A DNA stretch of 64,000 nucleotides from Chrysemys picta bellii (GCF_011386835.1 NC_088797.1:41167583-41231582); one strand, 5' to 3'. Positions 40,401-52,407 are shown, counted from the first letter of the stretch. Notes: generated by a model from the letters alone, not told the origin. A program made the numbers and translations.

Positions 40401-43400
40401 GAATATGGGACACAAAGGAGGAAAATGATAGTCCCACTGTGAAAAAGAGAAAATGAAGGCTTGTATTCGAAATGCCAGTTCTATTAAGCAAGCTCATGGA
40501 AGCAGAACCTAGTTTCATATGCACATCAAAATAATCTCTAAGAAAAGATATGCTATTTTCTCTATTCTTATTTTTGGACAGCTGGTGGGCAGTATCTAGT
40601 TTAACTCTGTGTAGAGTAACTAGACTTAAAATATTGCTCATAGTTTCTTTTTTTATTTATGTAGGTAAGAGACTACATTGGCAGACTGAGTGGGCAGTAG
40701 AAATAGACACATCTCCAACCTGTTTCCACAGAACCTAAGCTTACATTTACAAAGAATCAAGCTTCTAGCATCTATGAAAGCACAGAAAGCATTCTGGATG
40801 TAAGCGTAAAGTAGCCTGATGCAGCAATCTCTATCTGAATCTGTTGACAAACAATGGGCCAAATTGAGATGTGATGTAAACGATAGTACCGTAGGTACAA
40901 GTTGGCAAATTGGTGTAAGTCATGGGTGAGTGTTTGGCGTGTGAATAAGATTCATTAACCCTGGCTCAGGGAAGTTGTCTCAAAATTCAGAGACAGATCT
41001 CTACAGGTACAAGACACTGTTTTAGTTGCTTGCCTTCTTGAATATTTCTAAATGTAACATCAAGTACTAAACCCAACCCAACAATACATAAAAGATGTAC
41101 AGCACAGCTTGGGGAGAAGATATAGAAGTGTGTGAGAATTAACCAGTACAGGTAAATAAGAGAATTTTTGAGTGGGTGAACCTACATATAGGAGTATACA
41201 ACACTCAGAACCAGGTCCCTGCCTACTAGCTCTCAGGCAAGAGAGAAAGACAAAGCTGATCAATAGCTGGATTTTATTGCTGCTGAATTCATCCAAACAA
41301 TTTCTATTTATTATTGAGGGTAATGCAACTACAAGCAGGCTTTTTACATTAGCTGTGGGCTTTTTTAAAAATAAATCTGATAGAGATGTATATATTCATA
41401 ATAGGCACAGCTCTCAAACCCTCCAAGAAAGGTGCCAACGGGACCTTCGGCACTGCAGAGGGTGAGTGCCACTGTTGCGTATGAATAAACTGTAGCAATC
41501 CATGACCAAACCATCCATAGGTTTGTGAAAGTAGTAGAGGCTATTTTGTCACCTGTGCTAACTCCCAGGAGCATCTTAGGAAAAGAGGAAATGAGACTTT
41601 CCCTCTAAAATGTCATTTAATTTTAAAACAAATACCTGAACAAGTTGTCAGAGTTATGACTTTTCATTATTTTTATCACAGCTCCATGACTTGCCATTTC
41701 TTGCAGGATAAATCATGACTTCCACCAATATTAAGCTAATTAAAAGGCACATTTATAGTAATATTCTTCGCTTTTCTGTCTTTTCCTCCCACAGGATGGT
41801 CTTCTAAAATGCTTTAAGGTGCAGTGACAAGGGCCGTGACATTTCTACATGATACTGTCAGTTTTGTTCTGCTAAATTAATGGAGTCTCTGCTAGAAACA
41901 ACAAACATGGCAATTTGGGGCTGTAATGGCAAATTCTCACCTAATTATCCTTTAACTAAAAGTCAGCTATTTCCTTCCTAAGGAGCTATCCCAGAAGAAC
42001 ATGTTTTTTGCAGGTTTTTTTTTCCTGAAATACTCTCTGTTCCAAGACATTTTGGCAACTTTTGTTTTACAATGAGTTAGGGACTTCTAAGAGTTTTTAG
42101 TAATTTGAACAGAATTTTTAAATGACTCATTACTCCATTGTTAGTACCATATTAAAATTAAAAAATGGATTGGAAAAAACATGAGCCTAGACTCATCTGA
42201 AGTTTTTTGGCAAATGCTTGTTGAAATTTTGAAAGGACGTAAATTTTACTGAATGCTTTGAAATGAACATATGGAAAATGTTACAACATATTTCAACATT
42301 TAATTGTGAGGAATTCAATTAATTAGTTAAATAATTGTTTGGAAATAAAATGTTTTTCTGACTTCATTTTCTTTGATCTGTTAAACAGACATCAGAGTTG
42401 ACCTCCGTATTGTTAGCATCACTATTCATTTTTTTACTTCAGGCTCATAAGAAATAATTCCCCATGAGACAGGAGAGCAGAAACAGTCTTCTCACAAAAA
42501 CACACTAATAACAGTCACATAAAATGAGAGTTTTCAGATCATTTAAAAAATAACTGTCAAATCACATTGCAACCCATTCCTTGGGTCCATCATACAATAA
42601 TAGAATCCTAAAATGGTTTAACTTAAAATGCTATTTTCTTAACAATATGTTAATAAGTCACATAATATTGTTATATACTTGCAGATTTATTGGACTTATA
42701 ATTCATTATAATATAAAATAATAGTAAAATATGATAGATGTGAAGAGGGTAAATGATCTGCTAGTTTGTTATCAAAAGAGGTTTGCTCAACTCTACTCTG
42801 CAATATTTAATAGAAAATGAGGGACTCAACTAATAAATTCTTTTAGATTTTATAGCATTTTATAGAAATGTTATTTTTAATGGACAGGAAATGTTTAATG
42901 TCATGATATAGAAGCAATTTAACTATGTGCATGACATGGCTTGAAAGATTCACTTACACACACAGATGGAGTAGAGGAAAGATTTTCCCCATCTGATGCA
43001 AGCATATCAGGATAACTGCATTGCATGAACGATAACATAACTGTTATAGAAATTATATAAAATAGACTATGACAATATAAATTTTCATGAAGAACATTGC
43101 TTTTGTGTTTGGCTTGAAAACTATAATATGATAGAATTCAAATTAGAAAGAACTATCAGGATATTGTAATGTGCTATGACAAGTTAAAATTATCTATTCC
43201 TTCCCCCGCCTCCCTTGAAAAGAGCTTGTGTTAGAACACACTGAGCTAGAATCTGGGACCAAGGGAGTTCTGGGCCACCGATGCTTCCGCATTGCCAGGG
43301 GACACATAGGCTAGGTAGTTCAAGAAGGCTAGGAGGATCATGTGAGGCTGTGCTCCGCAGGGAGTACTGCCCAGCAGAACCTGAGTGGGAACCCCTCAGA

Positions 43401-43634
43401 GCTCCCTGATTGGCTGATGCCAGTACTTAAACCAGGAAACCATGAAGGGGAGCTGTCTGAGGAACACCACTGACTGCCTGCCCATCTCTGCTCCTGACCC
43501 TGCTTGCAACAGACCCTAGACTATGGCTTCCAACCCCGGTTTGTCCTCAACTTTGCTATTTGATTGCTGTCTATAACCTGGTACACCACCCTGATCTCCT
43601 GGTAACCTGACCCTTCTTGCTTTCTGATACCTGA

Positions 43635-44763
43635 TGTGATGTTGCCCACCATAATGATTTAAAGAAATATGCTTATGAGTGTAAATATGACATAACTGGA
43701 ATATGTTTTATGCTAGATATGCCACGAAACATATCTTTGCAAAGGTTATGATCTACTAAATATATTCATCCTATTTGTATGCATGTATCATTTTTATATC
43801 TGAAGTTATGAGCTTTGGCTCTATGCTTCTATTTAAAGTGTTTGTTGTAGGGAGCACATAAGTCAGATTTGGTCAACATAGTATGAAGGCGTTATTCAAG
43901 TAATTGGGAGTACTTAACTAGCAATGGACTTTGGGAGATGCCAATCCACATCTGAGCTTCCCTGGGAATGTTCAAACTAACATGTAAACAATGGCAGCGG
44001 CCTGCAAAAAGCTGAATCATTCATAGACATGTGACTTGCCCAGGTGGCTACAGACTCCATATTGTTGCTGTGATTTTGTACAGGAGAACAAAGGGGTTTC
44101 CGCTCACAAGAGAGAGAATTTAAAAGGCCATGGAAACCCCTCCATTTTGTCTTCAGCTGGCTCAAAAGATAGCCTCTCCACCCCAAAGAGATGCCTGAAA
44201 GAAACTGGAACAAAGGACAGTAACTACGGGGGTGTGAGTGATTGCTGGACCCAGACTAGGAAGGAGTCTAGTCTGTGAAAGAAGCCTATTGGAACATCTC
44301 TGAGGGTGAGATTTACCTGCATTTAGTTTTCTACTGTATTAGGCTTAGACTTGCATGTTTTTGTTTTGTTTTGTTTGTTTGGTAATTTACTTTGTTCTGT
44401 CTGTTATTACTTGGAACCACTTAATACCTGGGGGAGCAAACAGCTGTGCATATCTCTCTATCAGTGTTATAGAGGGTGAACAATTTATGAGTTTACCCTG
44501 TAAAAGCTTTATACAGAAAAAACGGATTTATTTGGGGTTTGGACCCTGGGTATCCGGGTGCTGGAGACCGGAGCACTTTTTAAGCTGTTTTCAATTGAGC
44601 CTGCAGCTTTTGGGGGACATGGTTCAGAGTTGGGTCTGTGTTTGCAGCAGGCTAGCAGATCTGGCTCAACAAATCCGAAGCTGCCAGGGAAAACGAGCTC
44701 AGAGGTAGTCTCAGCACATCAGGTGGCAGTCTCAAGGGGGTCTCTGTGACCCAACCCGTCACA
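43635..44763 (+). mobile_element. Solo LTR-like insertion, 1129 bp
   Basis: It starts TGTGATGTTGCCCACC and ends GTGACCCAACCCGTCACA, giving TGTGA...TCACA ends as in LTRs. CTGA lies on both sides (43631-43634, 44765-44768), so a 4-5-bp duplication is likely. The interior includes CAGACTAGGAAGGAGTCTAG, GAACATCTCTGAGGGTGAGA, TTACTTTGTTCTGTCTGTTA and CTATCAGTGTTATAGAGGGT, a block I recognise from a repeated turtle LTR. A TTTTG microsatellite sits at about 44357-44382. No internal genes accompany it. Confidence 0.65.
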
Positions 44764-44823
44764 TCTGACTCTCCGTTTACCTCCTGGCCTGTCAAGGACT
44801 CTGACCTACTGGTAGCATGACTC

Positions 44824-44947
44824 CAGTGCTTAATGTGTGCCAGGGCTTGGCAGTTCACAGCTCCAGCACCTCTGGGCTTGCCACGTCAGTTATGAAAATA
44901 AAAAAATTGCTAAACCCCGGTACCTCTTTCATTACAAATTAAGCCTG
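44824..44947. mobile_element. Short hAT-like MITE
   Basis: CAGTGCTTAATGTGTGCCAG at the left and ATTACAAATTAAGCCTG at the right form inverted repeats (CAGGCTTAATTTGTAAT read inward). The interior has GGGCTTGGCAGTTCACAGCT and TTGCCACGTCAGTTATGAAA. No clear 8-bp duplication was found. It lies within the outer CT-rich repeat. Confidence 0.6.
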
Positions 44948-45719
44948 CCTCCTGATGCCTGACTCTTGGTTCACCCTCTGGCCCATCTCAGGCTCTGACC
45001 TACCAGTAATCTGACTCGGCTTGACTCCTGTTCCAACCAGTAGGTCTGACTGCACTCATCCTAGTCCTGACAGCTTGGCCTCCACTGATCAGAATCAAAG
45101 CATGTCAAATCATTAGCTCACATTAAATTAGCTGAGCAAATGGCAAATAGTGACATAAAGCAACAGTGATGATCACAGACCATCCCAACAGACCACCAGA
45201 ATATGGTGATTATGTCACTGTATATAAAGTTCTTCTTTGGGTATCTGTCCACGTGGATCCCACTCTCCTGACTCAATGGGTGCACCATACTAAACTGCCA
45301 CCAACCTGCAGCAGCACCCTCTGCCGTGGCACCACAATCCTAGCTCTGACCTGGTGAGGAGGGGATACCCATAGGGGCAAGGAAGAGAGTGCCTTGGAGT
45401 ATGAGTCCAGCCCACACTCACCCTGCAGCAGCAGCTCCTGTCCCACAGGGCTGGACCCAGCTCTTTGCTCCAGGTGTGGCAGCCTGGTGTACGGGGTCAC
45501 AGCTCCCTTCAGGTTTGGCCCCTCTTTGACGCCTCATGCTGTATCCTTATGGGTTTCAATTACAGCCATACTGGCCCTCGTTCACAGCATTCTGCCCACT
45601 ATAGTATCAGTCACCCTAAGTCTATGGGTAAATCACCACCACCAGGGAACCTCAAAGAGTGGTTTAGTCATCCCAGAGGGAAGATGTGTGGGCACAGGGC
45701 CAAGAAATACAAAGTGAGG

Positions 45720-46780
45720 GGGTGATAATTTGATCAGCAGGGAGATCCTTTGACTCCGTTGGAATTTGCTTCATCTTCAGCAGATGAAGCGGTCACTTCA
45801 TCAGTGCCATTTATGATGGGTGATTTTAAAACTTCAAAGCTCCTTAAAAGGATGGCTGATACACTATAAATAATCCAAGAAAAAAAATCATACAAAGTGT
45901 TGGATATCTTATACCCAGTTATGTTTAGCAATGCCCATTAATGGGGGGATTCTAGACTCAACCAAAAATCTTTGGCAGACCCCCACCTTCCATCTCTGCT
46001 ACATCAAAGCAAGTGGACTGTCGATAACAAGTTCCTCAAAAAAGGTTTTGAGTATTTCTATATTCACCCAGTTCCAGAAGTATTGGTTAATTTATGGCTA
46101 GAAATTAAAAATTAAGACATCCTGCTCCACCGAAGTCTGTCACAAAAGATAAGGAATCAAAAAAGTTTGCTCTTTTTGGAAGAAAGATGATTTTTTTTTT
46201 AATGGAGATATCCCATCTCCTAGAACTGGAAGGGACCTTGAAAGGTCATCGAGTCCAGCCCCCTGCCTTCACTAGCAGGACCAAGTACTGATTTTGCCCC
46301 AGATCCCCAAGTGGCCCCCTCAAGGATTGAACTCACAACCCTTGGTTTAGCAGACCAATGCTCAAACCACTGAGCTATCCCTCCTGCAAGATATACTCCT
46401 TTGCTAGTTTAAAGGTCAGAATTTCCAACTAACCGGGCTTCTCTAGCCAAGGATGAATACCTTTAATGAAATGAAGTTTCCCAGTTCTTTAAGTCTTCTT
46501 TGTATGCTTTAATTGCTAAAATGACTTTACAAGCAGCACTGGATGGTGCTGACACAGCCACAAGATCAATAGCTACTGGTGTCACAATGAAGAGAACCCC
46601 GTGGTTGGTTGTGCCTGGTATCCCCAAAAAGTCCAGATGGTGATGGAGAAATTATCTTTTGAAGGACATGATTTATTTAGCTCAAGTAAATATGTCTATG
46701 CATCCAGCTCACAAGAAGTATTTATATTTTGTGGTAACGGACATATGTTAACAATTCAAAGTCCTCCTTTTTAGTCCCTC
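45720..46780 (+). pseudogene. DIRS-like gag remnant interrupted by a SINE
   Basis: Translated pieces in changing frames include SSADEAVTSSVPFMMGDFK (near 45775), GFEYFYIHPVPEVLVNLW (near 46045), FALFGRK and, on the other side of the SINE, IYSFASLKVRISN (near 46390-46430). Then come TLQAALDGADTATRSIATGV (near 46525) and VQMVMEKLSFEGHDLF (near 46635). This order resembles the gag ORF of reptile DIRS elements. The host frame resumes across the SINE after removing one AAGAT copy. Several stops are present. Confidence 0.68.
46203..46386 (-). mobile_element. tRNA-derived SINE of turtle CryI type (minus strand)
   Basis: Read on the minus strand it begins GGAGGGATAGCTCAGTGGTT (A-box complement at 46367-46377), has GGTTGTGAGTTCAATCC (B-box, 46324-46340), then the middle TTGGTCCTGCTAGTGAAGGC and the CR1-like tail GGACTCGATGACCTTTCAAG, and ends with a T/A-rich tail at 46190-46205. 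AAGAT on both sides (about 46184-46188 and 46388-46392) is a likely target duplication. It is the same family as 32677-32868 and lies inside the DIRS-like gag remnant. Confidence 0.9.
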
Positions 46781-46788
46781 CACTGCCC

Positions 46789-47497
46789 CAAAGAACATAA
46801 GAACATAAGAATGACCATACTGGGTCAGATCAAAGGTTCATCCAGCCCAGTATTCTGTCTACCAACAGTGGCCAATACCAGGTGCCCGAGAGGGAGTGAA
46901 CCTAACAGGTAATGATCAAGTGATCTCTCTCCTGCCATCCATTTCCACCCTATATCAAACAGAAGCTAGGGACACCATTCCTTACCCATCCTGGCTAATA
47001 GCCATTAATAGACTTAACGTCCATGAATTTATCTAGTTCTCTTTTAAACCCTGTTATAGTCCTAGCCTTCACAACCTCCTTAGGCAAGGAGTTCCACAGG
47101 TTGACTGTGCGCTGTGTAAAGAATTTCTTCCTTTTATTTGTTTTAAACCTGCTGCCCATTAATTTCATTTGGTGGCCCCTAGTTCTTATACTATGGGAAC
47201 AAGTAAATAACTTTTCCTCATTCACTTTCTCCACACCACTCATGATTTTATATACCTCTACCATATCCCCCCTTAGTCTCCTCTTTTCCAAGCTGAAAAG
47301 TCCTAGCCTCTTTAATCTCTCCTCATATGGGACCCGTTCCAAACCCCTAATCATTTTAGTTGCCCTTTTCTGAACTTTTTCTAATGCCAGTATATCTTTT
47401 TTGAGATGAGGAGACCACATCTGTACGCAGTATTCAAGATGTGGGCGTACCATGGTTTATAAAGGGCAATAAGATATTCTCCATCTTATTCTCTATC
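46789..47497 (-). mobile_element. CR1 LINE 3' portion (minus strand), nested in DIRS-like element
   Basis: Reverse-complement of 46995-47453 keeps a 152-codon open frame, the C-terminal end of the CR1 reverse-transcriptase [77 protein letters not shown], ending [13 protein letters not shown]. The 3' UTR follows to ACTGGGTCAGATCAAAGGTT-type sequence and a terminal TTCTTATG-TTCTTATG repeat (46789-46812 on the plus strand as CATAAGAA units). It is 5'-truncated near a C12T8 run at 47501-47520. It is the youngest-looking CR1 here. Confidence 0.9.
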
Positions 47498-47500
47498 CCT

Positions 47501-47520
47501 CCCCCCCCCCCCTTTTTTTT
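47501..47520. repeat. Homopolymer run C12 then T8
   Basis: Twelve C and eight T bases mark the 5'-truncated end of the CR1 copy. Such runs are prone to assembly error. Confidence 0.85.
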
Positions 47521-48078
47521 AGCTGCCCATTTAAGGAGACAGTGTGTTCATATTTACCCTTACCTCGACATTTGTTCAATTTTGGGAAAATCATCTCACC
47601 CACGTCTGTCTCATGTTACTGGGACCCGTGGCATGATGTATTTTCAGAATACCATATGCCAAACTTTACCTCAGAGCCTTTTAGAGGTGGCTGAATTTGC
47701 AGGTAACAGATCCTGAACAAGTCCTACCACCTCTTCGCTGGTGGAATGATGCACACAATGCTTGTCACAGCATACCTTTTCATTTCCCCATTCTTCAGCA
47801 AGACACGGATAGGATAATTGATGCCTCTAAGAAGCACATCTGGATCATTTTCAGACTCTCAGACTGTGTCCCCCTTCAGACTCCCATTTAGAGATAAATG
47901 TTTTGGAACTCGGAGCAATAAGTCTGACGTGCAAATTGTTCCTACATCTCTTATAAGGAAAAACCACTCAGGTCATAACAGACAATACCACAGCAATGTA
48001 AGCAATGTATTTAATAAACAGGCAAGGAGAGGCAAGATCAGCTCCTTTTTCTCAAGACGTATTTCTTCTTGGGAGTGG
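47521..48078 (+). pseudogene. DIRS-like reverse transcriptase and RNase H remnant
   Basis: The open piece 47441-47716 reads VHIYPYLDICSILGKSSHPR, resembling the YLDDWLI...GKS block of DIRS reverse transcriptases. It has YLDI where the catalytic YLDD would be expected, so it is inactive. Downstream, INVLELGAISLTCKLFL (near 47895-47940) and QVITDNTTAM (near 47970-47998), then YLINRQGEARSAPFSQD (near 48008-48060), match the RNase H pattern LELRAIRLAC...VTTDNTTAMYYINRQGG of DIRS elements. Stops and frameshifts are frequent. Confidence 0.72.
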
Positions 48079-48089
48079 TAAGATCAGAA

Positions 48090-48420
48090 TTCTGAAAAAT
48101 CAAAAATCTTGAAATTTGCATGAACTGAAAAATCCGTAAAAATATTTGCATTCAGTCAATTCAATTATTCGTTTCAATAATTTTGAATTTTTTTATTTTA
48201 AACCTCTCTTTTTCTTATTATAAGTTAACTTAAATTTCAAATTGAAAAGTCATTGTGAACCAAAAAATTGAACTGTTCAATGTCAATTTCAAAACTTTAA
48301 AAAAAAAAATTCAACAGGAAATCCATTGAAACGGAACATTTCCCCTAAAATATCTGGTTTTGATAATTTGGCATTTTCTGACAACAAAAAAAAAATCATC
48401 AAAAACCAGCTTCATTCACA
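48090..48420. repeat. AT-rich unclassified repeat
   Basis: Repeated GAAATTT/AAAATTC/TTTCAATT motifs (for example TTCAATTATTCGTTTCAATA, TTGAACTGTTCAATGTCAAT) recall an AT-rich reptile interspersed repeat rich in GAAA/TTTC. Ends were not found. It lies within the DIRS-like span. Confidence 0.35.
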
Positions 48421-49306
48421 ATCTGCCCTCCTTCCCTACTGCAACAGAGTATTTTTATTCAATATTCTGACTGGCAGCTGAGACCATTTTATGGGACCAC
48501 TGTTATGCCCTCGAGGCTCTGCAGAGCATATGCGTCAATGGACACTGCTGATTAAAAGACTCCAACCCTGTGTGCATGGGGCACATGCACACCAAGAGTG
48601 GGATCCACCTGGACAGAACAACTTGAGAAGCCACCAGTACTGTAAGGTAACCATTCTTTTTTTTGAAATTTAGTTGTAAACAGAATTGCCCAGAGTTTCC
48701 CATTCTAAAGAAAAAAAAACAATTAAAATCCATTTGTAATATGCACATTAAGGGCACTTTGATAATGAGTAACACTCATGCACAGAACCGCTGTAATATT
48801 TAAAAATTCTTTTATGAAAATATACATTGTTGTCTCCTATTTATAATTTAAGTGTAATAACCCCAGAGCCTATCACAAAGACTATATTATTTTATTGGAT
48901 TTATAGAAATGGGCCAAAACAAAACCTTTAAAACCAAAATCCTATGAAATTTTCGGGACCAGTGGAGAATCACAATCCAAGAGCTCAGTACATTCTCTGA
49001 AAAACAAAATGGTTTTGGTCAAGACAAATGGCCAAAAAATTGTTGAATAGGCTATTTTATTAACATTCAAGAAAATCTTTTTAGCCACTGAATTCAGAAG
49101 ATCAAGCAGTACATAGACTACTTTACACTATTTTTATCCCTATCTTTTAATTGCATAAAGGGAATTAACCTCCGCTCTCAGTTAAATAAAAAGTGGTTAT
49201 AGTAATTTTCTGGAGCAGGTTCAGAAAGATTTTCAACAAACACCATCCGTGGGAGCACAATTCTCTTAACACAACGGTGCAAGGGAGATATTTTAGGAAA
49301 TGTAAA

Positions 49307-49468
49307 AAGAACAGGAGTACTTGTGGCACCTTAGAGACCCACTTCTTCGGATGCTGTAGTCCACGAAAGCTTATGCTCTAATAAATTTGTTAGTCTCTAA
49401 GGTGCCACAAGTACTCCTGTTCTTTTTGCGGATACAGACTAACACGGCTGCTGCTCTGAAACCTGTCA
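49307..49468 (+). mobile_element. Penelope-like insertion 2, inverted arm plus direct 3' end
   Basis: A 14-bp duplication TTAGGAAATGTAAA (49293-49306 and 49469-49482) bounds 162 bp. The left 32 bp (49307-49338, AAGAACAGGAGTACTTGTGG onward) are an exact inverted copy of 49393-49424. The direct part starts CCACTTCTTCGGATGC, runs through GTCCACGAAAGCTTATGCTC and ends TTTTTGCGGATACAGACTAA ... CTCTGAAACCTGTCA. It has no coding potential. Confidence 0.82.
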
Positions 49469-52064
49469 TTAGGAAATGTAAATAATTTTTAAGTTGGTGA
49501 AATGAGCTCTGTATTACAGTGCCAACTAAATATACCACTAAACAATGAAATTATGGTTTCCAAAGTCAGCAGTAATAAGGATAATGAGCAAATTTTTTTA
49601 AAAAGTAAAGTTTTAGCTTGTTATAGATGCTTAGCCACAATAATTAAAATCAGAAACAACTTCCAATTCATTATACAATGAATAAGCAATTTGGTGACCA
49701 ACACTATAAGTCTAATGCTGACTGCACTGCATTTCATCTAAAAGCTGCCAAACCTATAATGGAATGGAAAAAATATGTAATATATCCCTTTGATAATTAC
49801 CTACTGTTTCTTTATGGGCTATTTTCAGTAATCAGGTCCTGCATCATCATCATAAGTGTACCCATTCGTATCTTATAATAAACAAGTACCCCAAGGGAAC
49901 ATCAATAAACAGTGCATCAAAGCCAGAGTTGTTTGACACCACTTCAGTGCTTGCAGAAATACGAAAAGGAAGCAACACACAAACACTGAATTCACATTTA
50001 GTCCACACAGTCGGACAGGGAATTGCCTTTGCTTTTGTCTGGCTCTGAGCAAGAAAGATAAGCTAACAAAATATTAGCTAGGCATAGGTAAACTGCAGTC
50101 TCTTTGCAACATCCAAAGCCCTTAATACAAGAAGGCACAGAAAACAATGGACAGAAATGAGTTCCAGGTTCGTTACAAGTATTAAAAAGAAAGCAATTTT
50201 ATCACCTTTGGCCATAAAGGTGTCTGATGAAATTAACATGAGGTCAGCATGCCTAAAAAAGAAGGACAAAACACCTTGAAAGAATATTTAAATAAAATGG
50301 AAAATATGTAAGTTATGTGGAAGAAGAGATGAGGCAAATGAATTTGAGGACTGGCAAAGCTCCCCCTTTATTTACATGAGAGATCTTTCAGTGAGTCATT
50401 AGAAAATTGCACCAGATGGTTAGCAGGTATAAACTGGCATAGCTCCATTGGCTTAAATAGAATTATGCCAATTCACGCCAGTTGCGGATCAAACCTATAT
50501 ATTTTGATTTAAAAAATAATTCATATTAGAAGTGACACCTATGGGACAGTGTCTGACATAGAATTTATGGTTATTAACTCCAGGGGAGGCAGCTTGTTTT
50601 GCCAAAGTTATTTTTAGAAGAAAAAGGAAGATCTGTGTTTCAGTGTAACAAAGATTTCTCTTAAGATATTTTGTCATTTTGGATTCTGTTCTGCCAGGAC
50701 TACTAGGGAAGATGAGGATTATACACCCACAGGCAGATGTGCTGCCAGAATCTTTTTTGGGGTGGGGTAATGGGATTTACAAACCCCAGGCTGAGCACAG
50801 GCAGAAGGAAGAGGAAGGCTGATCACACCTCTGAGCAGCTGCCAGGAGTGCCAATCATGGAGACATGCACCCACAGCTGTGACCAATAAAGAAACAAGCC
50901 CTGCTATAAAGGAGGGAGACAAGAGAGGAAAGAGGAGGCAGCAAGGCCTGGGATAGCAGAAGGACAACAGCCCCATGCCAAGCTGCCTCTGAAAACAAGG
51001 AGACTGTAAGCCCTGAGGTTTAGGGGCTGATAGACTCAAAATAAGTTAAGAGTTTACGAACTGGTCTAGTTGCAGACAAATTGAAGTAGATAGTGAGGGG
51101 AAAGCTGGGACCCCTAGAGAGACTGCAATTTTTACAAGTGTAAAAATAACAGAATATACAGAATTATAACAAAAGTGAAATCATGCATATTCTTCATGGA
51201 AATAAACCCGTGCTTAAAGCCACTAAGAAACGTCTGTATAATCTAAACACAAACTTTTCAGTTGAACTGAAGCACAGATGATGCTGCATATGCAAGAAGC
51301 AAGGTGAATCAATGCACCTACATATGCAAGTTCTAATCCCAATGCAACAACTATATCAGGATTTAACATTTCAGCTAAGCAGAAGCACTTTTAGGATTTC
51401 TGCATTAACTATAAGTGAGTCATGCAGGTCATCCCAAATGAAGCCCAATAAAACCATTAAACTGTCAGAAATGCCATTTTGACTCCTTGCTTCTACCTAA
51501 TCCACATTTTATGACACAAGAGGAAGGTTTTGGTTTGGTTTTAAAATCAAAGTTGTTTTAAGTTGGAATCTCAGGTGTGGTTTGGGGACAGAAGGATTAG
51601 GGGCCAGAGTTCAGGTGATGATAGATAAAATAAATTTTCTTTATCACAGTTTATCACATGACTGTAGAAATAGGGAATTTATCACACAGGTGGATTTTTC
51701 TACAGCTTTACTATAGTCAGAAATATGAAATACTGGCTTTATACAGATTTCAGGGAAACATAAGACTCACACATAATCCTTCAGAGCAGCCTAATGTGTA
51801 CATTTGATGTTCTATTAAAAAAAAAAACCAACACAGTATTTCCTAACACGTACAACATTGCGGCCAACCTGATATCCAGGCAAGGAGGATTCAAACAGAA
51901 TGATTAAGAAACCTACTAAAAAAATCTATCATGCAAATTAAATGGAATGTAAGGGCAGGAAGGAGAGAGATTGCCACCAGACTGCCACAGCATTCAACAC
52001 AAAATCCCACTCTCTTTGTAAAGGATGGTCAGGTCCCAAAGTGAATTATAGTTATTAGTTCTAT

Positions 52065-52250
52065 ACCACAGAAGTAGTGTGATGTAATGGACTGAGCATG
52101 TGACTTGGAGCTGGGAATTCCTTATTTCTACTCTTAGCATTTCTGATTTACCTTGGCTTTATCCTCTGTGTTATACTGTTTCCTCAACTGTAAAATGGGA
52201 ATAATCCTCCCCGCATTTGTTTTAATGATTAATAATCAAGCATTATATAG
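52065..52250 (+). repeat. MIR-type SINE
   Basis: GTGTGATGTAATGGACTGAG, GACTTGGAGCTGGGAATTCC and CTCAACTGTAAAATGGGAAT followed by AATAATCCTCCCC follow the MIR order (GTAGTGGAAAGAGC..., GAGTCAGG..., CATCTGTAAAATGGGGATAAT). Confidence 0.75.
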
Positions 52251-52314
52251 ATATATCAGATACAAACCAATGATCCCCTAACCTATCCCCTACATTGTCG
52301 TCATAAAGGGAGTG

Positions 52315-52407
52315 CAGGAGTACTTGTGGCACCTTAGAGACTAACAACAAGTACTCCTGTTCTTCTTTTTGCGGATACAGACTAACATGGCTGCTACTCT
52401 GAAACCT
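52315..52407 (+). mobile_element. Penelope-like insertion 3, shortest copy
   Basis: A 15-bp direct repeat GTCATAAAGGGAGTG (52300-52314 and 52408-52422) flanks 93 bp. The GTCAT part may overlap the element terminus, so the true duplication is at least 10 bp. The inverted arm CAGGAGTACTTGTGGCACCT with TAGAGACTAAC (52315-52345) is followed by the direct terminus ACAAGTACTCCTGTTCTTCT, then TTTTGCGGATACAGACTAAC and CTCTGAAACCT. Confidence 0.82.

Larger units (their letters stand above)
43205..45110. repeat. LTR-like repeat carrying a nested LTR and a nested hAT
   Basis: The outer parts (43205-43634 and 44764-45110) are CT-rich, with repeated CCTGAC/CTGACC units such as CTCTGACCTACTGGTA and CTCTGACCTACCAGTA. 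They differ sharply from the surrounding AT-rich intron. They resemble a reptile LTR from memory, but ends and target duplication are unclear. The unit is split by the LTR at 43635-44763 and further interrupted at 44824-44947. Confidence 0.4.
45222..48640 (+). mobile_element. DIRS-like retrotransposon remnant with inverted terminal repeats
   Basis: The segment 45245-45266 is the inverted complement of 48595-48616 with one mismatch (core GTGGATCCCACTCT); inverted terminal repeats are characteristic of DIRS elements. Between them, broken plus-strand coding has DIRS-like gag and RNase H motifs. The left flank 45270-45720 looks like a GC-rich leader. A SINE (46203-46386) and a CR1 (46789-47497) are nested inside. 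Most of the reverse transcriptase and all of the tyrosine recombinase are missing. The AT-rich 48090-48420 stretch is probably a further inserted repeat. Confidence 0.7.

Noticed and set aside
47023..47373. 116-codon plus-strand frame
   Set aside because: It is antisense to the CR1 reverse-transcriptase C-terminus at 46995-47453.
49307..49424. CRISPR-like or tandem repeat pair
   Set aside because: The two repeats are inverted, not direct, and belong to a Penelope-like insertion with a target duplication.
50700..51110. Possible LTR or promoter (CTATAAAGGAGGGAGACAAG near 50900)
   Set aside because: A TATA-like string in a purine-rich region is not enough; no ends or downstream gene were found.
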